From positions 210,682 through 274,681 of the forward strand of contig NZ_JAQTZS010000002.1 of NCBI RefSeq assembly GCF_028687635.1: 64,000 nt of DNA, given 5' to 3'. Origin of the DNA: Malikia sp. Lineage in GTDB: Bacteria > Pseudomonadota > Gammaproteobacteria > Burkholderiales > Burkholderiaceae_C. The translations under genes were made by a program, and so were the position numbers. The notes under the pieces are model-generated. The model saw nothing but the letters and a program-made list of their open reading frames with translations, was not told the DNA's origin and ran no database searches. Shown here one piece after another: positions 61,462 through 64,000 of the stretch; position 1 is the stretch's first letter; each line of letters begins with the position of its first letter.

Positions 61462-62295
61462 TCAGTCGCGCAGCAGGTCGTTGATGCTGGTCTTCGAGCG
61501 GGTCTGTGCGTCGACGCGCTTGACGATGATGGCGGCGTACATGCTGTAAGGCGCGCCATTGGCGGCCGTCTTGGGCAGGTTGCCGCTGACCACCACCGAG
61601 CCGCTGGGCACGCGGCCATAAGTGATCTCGCCGGTGGCGCGGTCGAAGATCGGGGTGCTCTGGCCCAGGTAGACACCCATGCCCAGCACCGAGTTTTCCT
61701 CCACGATCACGCCCTCGACCACTTCCGAGCGCGCGCCGATGAAGCAGTTGTCCTCGATCACGGTCGGGTTCGCCTGCAGCGGCTCCAGCACGCCGCCGAT
61801 GCCGACGCCGCCGCTCAGGTGCACGCCCTTGCCGATCTGGGCGCAGGAGCCGACGGTGGCCCAGGTGTCGACCATCGTGCCTTCATCGACATAGGCGCCG
61901 ATGTTGACATAGGACGGCATCAGGATCGCGCCCTTGGCGATGAAGCTGCCGCGACGCGCGACCGCCGGCGGCACCACGCGCACGCCGGTGGCGGCGAGTT
62001 CCTGCGGCGACATATGGGCGAACTTGGTCTGCACCTTGTCGTAGAAGCCCAGGTCGCCGGCCGAGATGATCTCGTTGTCCTTCAGGCGGAAGGACAGCAG
62101 CACCGCCTTCTTGAGCCACTGGTGCACGGTCCACTGGCCCACGCCCTCGCGGCTGGCCACGCGCAGCTTGCCGCTGTCGAGCAGGTCGATCACCTGCGCG
62201 ACGGCTTCCTGCACTTCGGCCGGGGCCGAGGCGGGCGAGAGCTGGGCGCGGTTGTCCCAGGCGTTTTCGATGGTCTGTTGCAGTTGTTGGGTCAT
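61462..62295 (-). CDS. dapD: tetrahydrodipicolinate N-succinyltransferase DapD
   Basis: A 277-residue left-handed beta-helix acyltransferase that succinylates tetrahydrodipicolinate in the lysine pathway. The hexapeptide-repeat region (about 110-240) includes [20 protein letters not shown] and [16 protein letters not shown], both family signatures. It follows dapC by 14 bp on the same strand, so dapC-dapD is an operon. Confidence 0.97.
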   Translation of the reverse strand: MTQQLQQTIENAWDNRAQLSPASAPAEVQEAVAQVIDLLDSGKLRVASREGVGQWTVHQWLKKAVLLSFRLKDNEIISAGDLGFYDKVQTKFAHMSPQELAATGVRVVPPAVARRGSFIAKGAILMPSYVNIGAYVDEGTMVDTWATVGSCAQIGKGVHLSGGVGIGGVLEPLQANPTVIEDNCFIGARSEVVEGVIVEENSVLGMGVYLGQSTPIFDRATGEITYGRVPSGSVVVSGNLPKTAANGAPYSMYAAIIVKRVDAQTRSKTSINDLLRD

Positions 62296-62309
62296 GATCT
62301 GCTTCTTAT

Positions 62310-63557
62310 TCAGTTGGAGGATTGAATGAATGCCGCGATGCGGCGCGCGGCCTCGACGCATTCGGCGGTCTCGGCCACCAGCGCCATGCGCACGCGCCGC
62401 GCGCCCGGGTTGAAACCCCGCGCCTCGCGCGCCAGGTAGCTGCCCGGCAAAACCGTTACATTGTATTGAGCCAGCAAGGCCTTGGCGAAGTCGGTGTCGC
62501 TGCCGCCCGTCAGGCCGCCGAACTGCTCCGGCACCTCGGCCCAGAGGTAGAAGCCGGCGTCGGGCAGCGCGACGTTCATCACCTCGGCCAGGATCGGCGT
62601 GACGGCGGCGAACTTGGCGCGGTACTGCTCGCGGTTATCGATCACATGCGGCTCGTCGAGCCAGGCGGCGGCGCTCGCGCTCTGGATCACGGTGCTCATC
62701 GCGCTGCCGTGGTAGGTGCGGTACAGCGTGAAGGCCTTGATCAGCGCCGCGTCGCCGGCGACGAAACCGCTGCGCAATCCGGGGACGTTGCTGCGCTTGG
62801 ACAGGCTGGTCAGCGCGATCAGGTTCTTGAAGTCGGTCCGGCCCAGCTGGGCGGCCGCTTCGAGGCCACCGAGCGGCGCCTCGTCGCGGAAATAGATCTC
62901 GCTGTAGCACTCGTCCGACGCGATCACGAAGCCGTACTGGTCGCTGAGCTCGAACAGCATCTTCCACTCGGCCAGCGGCATCACCGCGCCGGTCGGGTTG
63001 CCCGGCGAGCAGGTGTAGAGCAGCTGGGTGCGCTGCCAGATGGCTTCCGGCACGCTGGCCCAGTCGACCGCGAAGTTGCGCTGGGGGTCGCTTGGCGCGA
63101 ACCAGGGCTGGGCGCCCGACAGATAGGCCGCGCCCTCGTAGATCTGATAGAAGGGATTGGGACAGACCACCACCGGCTCGGTCCCGTCGGCCGAATCCGC
63201 GAAGGTGCGCGGGTTGACCACCACCTGGGCCAGCGAGAACAGCGCCTCGCGCGAGCCCAGCACCGGCAGGATCTGCGTCGCCGGGTCCAGGCTCAGGCCG
63301 TAGCGGCGCTGCATCCAGGTCGCGCAGGCGGCCTTGAGCTCGGGCGTGCCGGCCGTGGCGGGGTAGGTCGCCAGACCACCGTCGGGCGCGTGGACGGCCT
63401 CGCACAGTTTCTCTTTCAGGAAAGCGGGCGTCGGATGGCGCGGCTCGCCAATGCCGAGGCTGATCGCGCGGTAGTCCGGGTTGGGCGTCACGCCGGCAAA
63501 CAGCTGGCGCAGGCGCTCGAAGGGGTAGGGCTGGAGGCGGGAGAGCAGGGGGTTCAT
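62310..63557 (-). CDS. dapC: succinyldiaminopimelate transaminase DapC
   Basis: A 415-residue fold-type I PLP aminotransferase that forms N-succinyl-LL-2,6-diaminopimelate. [12 protein letters not shown] binds substrate, [11 protein letters not shown] holds the PLP Asp and Tyr, and the Schiff-base Lys is in [12 protein letters not shown]. The start [16 protein letters not shown] at 63557 is typical of the betaproteobacterial enzyme; an in-frame GTG at 63575 would add six residues. It is divergent from cas3. Confidence 0.95.
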   Translation of the reverse strand: MNPLLSRLQPYPFERLRQLFAGVTPNPDYRAISLGIGEPRHPTPAFLKEKLCEAVHAPDGGLATYPATAGTPELKAACATWMQRRYGLSLDPATQILPVLGSREALFSLAQVVVNPRTFADSADGTEPVVVCPNPFYQIYEGAAYLSGAQPWFAPSDPQRNFAVDWASVPEAIWQRTQLLYTCSPGNPTGAVMPLAEWKMLFELSDQYGFVIASDECYSEIYFRDEAPLGGLEAAAQLGRTDFKNLIALTSLSKRSNVPGLRSGFVAGDAALIKAFTLYRTYHGSAMSTVIQSASAAAWLDEPHVIDNREQYRAKFAAVTPILAEVMNVALPDAGFYLWAEVPEQFGGLTGGSDTDFAKALLAQYNVTVLPGSYLAREARGFNPGARRVRMALVAETAECVEAARRIAAFIQSSN

Positions 63558-63614
63558 GGGGGGAGATTGTCCCACGCCACGACCCGCAGATTGATTTCTT
63601 ATCTAATTAGTATC

Positions 63615-63644
63615 TTCTGAGAAAATTTTTATTTGGGTTATAGT
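63615..63644 (+). promoter_or_regulatory. AT-rich candidate promoter of cas3
   Basis: TATAGT (63639-63644) is a good -10; TTCTGA (63615-63620), 18 bp upstream, is a poor -35. The 63590-63665 stretch is strongly AT-rich compared with its surroundings, as is common for xenogeneic-silenced CRISPR promoters. Confidence 0.35.
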
Positions 63645-63669
63645 AAGCAGGTTAATTATTCCTACTCGT

Positions 63670-64000
63670 ATGCAAATGAAGGCTTGGGGCAAATTTCAGG
63701 GTTGGGGCCGATTCCATCCGCTCGTGGATCACATGCTGGATGTCGCCGCATGCTTTCGACAAGTGGTTTCCACCCCCGGCATCAAACGTGCGCTGGAGCA
63801 GGTGGCAGGTCCGGATTACAGACTCACTGAATCACAGATCTGGCGCTTGTCTGCCCTGGCTTTCCTGCACGACATGGGCAAGGCCAACGCTGGTTTCCAG
63901 GTGAAATGCTGGATTGCGGCGCAAGAGAAGGTGCCCGCTGGCTGGCCCGGTCCCGCGGGTCATGTCAACGAAGCCTGGTTCCTGTTCGAGGATGAAGCGA
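63670..64000 (+). CDS. cas3: CRISPR-associated Cas3, HD nuclease N-terminus (3' end outside window)
   Basis: The first 110 codons of an open frame running off the right edge. MQMKAWGKFQGWGRFHPLVD and HMLDVAACF give the first HD-domain His; LAFLHDMGKANAGFQ gives the central HD pair; GHVNEA gives a further His. This order is the Cas3'' HD nuclease that degrades target-strand DNA after Cascade binding. The tryptophan-Gly-Lys start resembles type I-E Cas3, but the subtype cannot be fixed without the rest. The start could also be ATG 63676; no clear ribosome site is seen. No CRISPR repeats lie within the window. Confidence 0.82.
   Translation, partial: MQMKAWGKFQGWGRFHPLVDHMLDVAACFRQVVSTPGIKRALEQVAGPDYRLTESQIWRLSALAFLHDMGKANAGFQVKCWIAAQEKVPAGWPGPAGHVNEAWFLFEDEA

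Noticed and set aside
63633-63830. A 65-codon frame overlapping the start of cas3
   Set aside because: Its product has no recognisable pattern, while the overlapping frame encodes a clear HD nuclease domain that stays open to the window end.
63558-64000. CRISPR repeats near cas3
   Set aside because: I looked for regularly spaced direct repeats and saw none; any array must be outside the window.

Overview
The window is high-GC, densely coding DNA from a Gram-negative bacterium. The gene families point to the Betaproteobacteria, order Burkholderiales: the bolA-yciB-msrB-parvulin block, a class I PHA synthase, PilU, a DUF748 protein, split pntA1/pntA2/pntB, and a Ped-type quinoprotein alcohol-oxidation cluster. 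Genus cannot be fixed from the sequence; the order-level placement is inference from gene content.

Left housekeeping part (1-15.6 kb): the tail of tcdA, tRNA-Lys(UUU), a lipocalin, a PfkB/adenosine-kinase-like enzyme, clpB with a heat-shock-type promoter, then a leftward redox/stress operon (selO-msrB-yciB-bolA-parvulin). A rightward LIV-type ABC operon (livHMGF, no binding protein) and a hotdog thioesterase converge on phaC. Two oddities lie here: the parvulin gene is an internal duplication in which the second copy has lost exactly its catalytic domain, and LivF has Arg in place of the Walker A Lys.

Defence-like island (15.7-21.2 kb) between phaC and tex: the 5' remnant of an SF2 helicase that stops inside its P-loop, a DUF262-HNH (GmrSD-like) protein, and a translationally coupled pair made of a small HEPN-like protein and a 913-residue ATPase with two P-loops, the first of KGGVGR type. 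The last pair is the best candidate for an uncharacterised system.

21.3-27.1 kb holds tex, a DUF779 gene and the pntA1-pntA2-pntB transhydrogenase operon.

Quinoprotein alcohol-oxidation cluster (27.2-48.4 kb): a PQQ alcohol dehydrogenase with the Asp-Tyr-Asp lanthanide signature, two c-type cytochromes, an MxaJ/XoxJ-like periplasmic protein, pqqABCDE, a porin, two SoxH-like metallohydrolases, a fused SoxYZ-like carrier plus separate soxY and soxZ, a beta-propeller protein, a split ABC transporter and a Bug-type binding protein. An AcoR-like sigma-54 activator gene is embedded. Seven sequences with -24/-12 (GG-N10-GC) architecture sit in front of its transcription units, and three of the leaders share an 18-bp candidate activator site. 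Together these suggest one sigma-54 regulon for periplasmic alcohol oxidation. A terminator-like hairpin between pqqA and pqqB may set the pqqA:pqqBCDE ratio.

48.4-63.6 kb is a leftward-transcribed block: an MCP-histidine kinase-response regulator operon, a DUF748 protein with an ABC-F ATPase, prmB-dapE, pilU, dapD and dapC. At the right edge, after an AT-rich leader, the first 110 codons of a Cas3 HD-nuclease gene begin, so a type I CRISPR-Cas locus probably continues outside the window.
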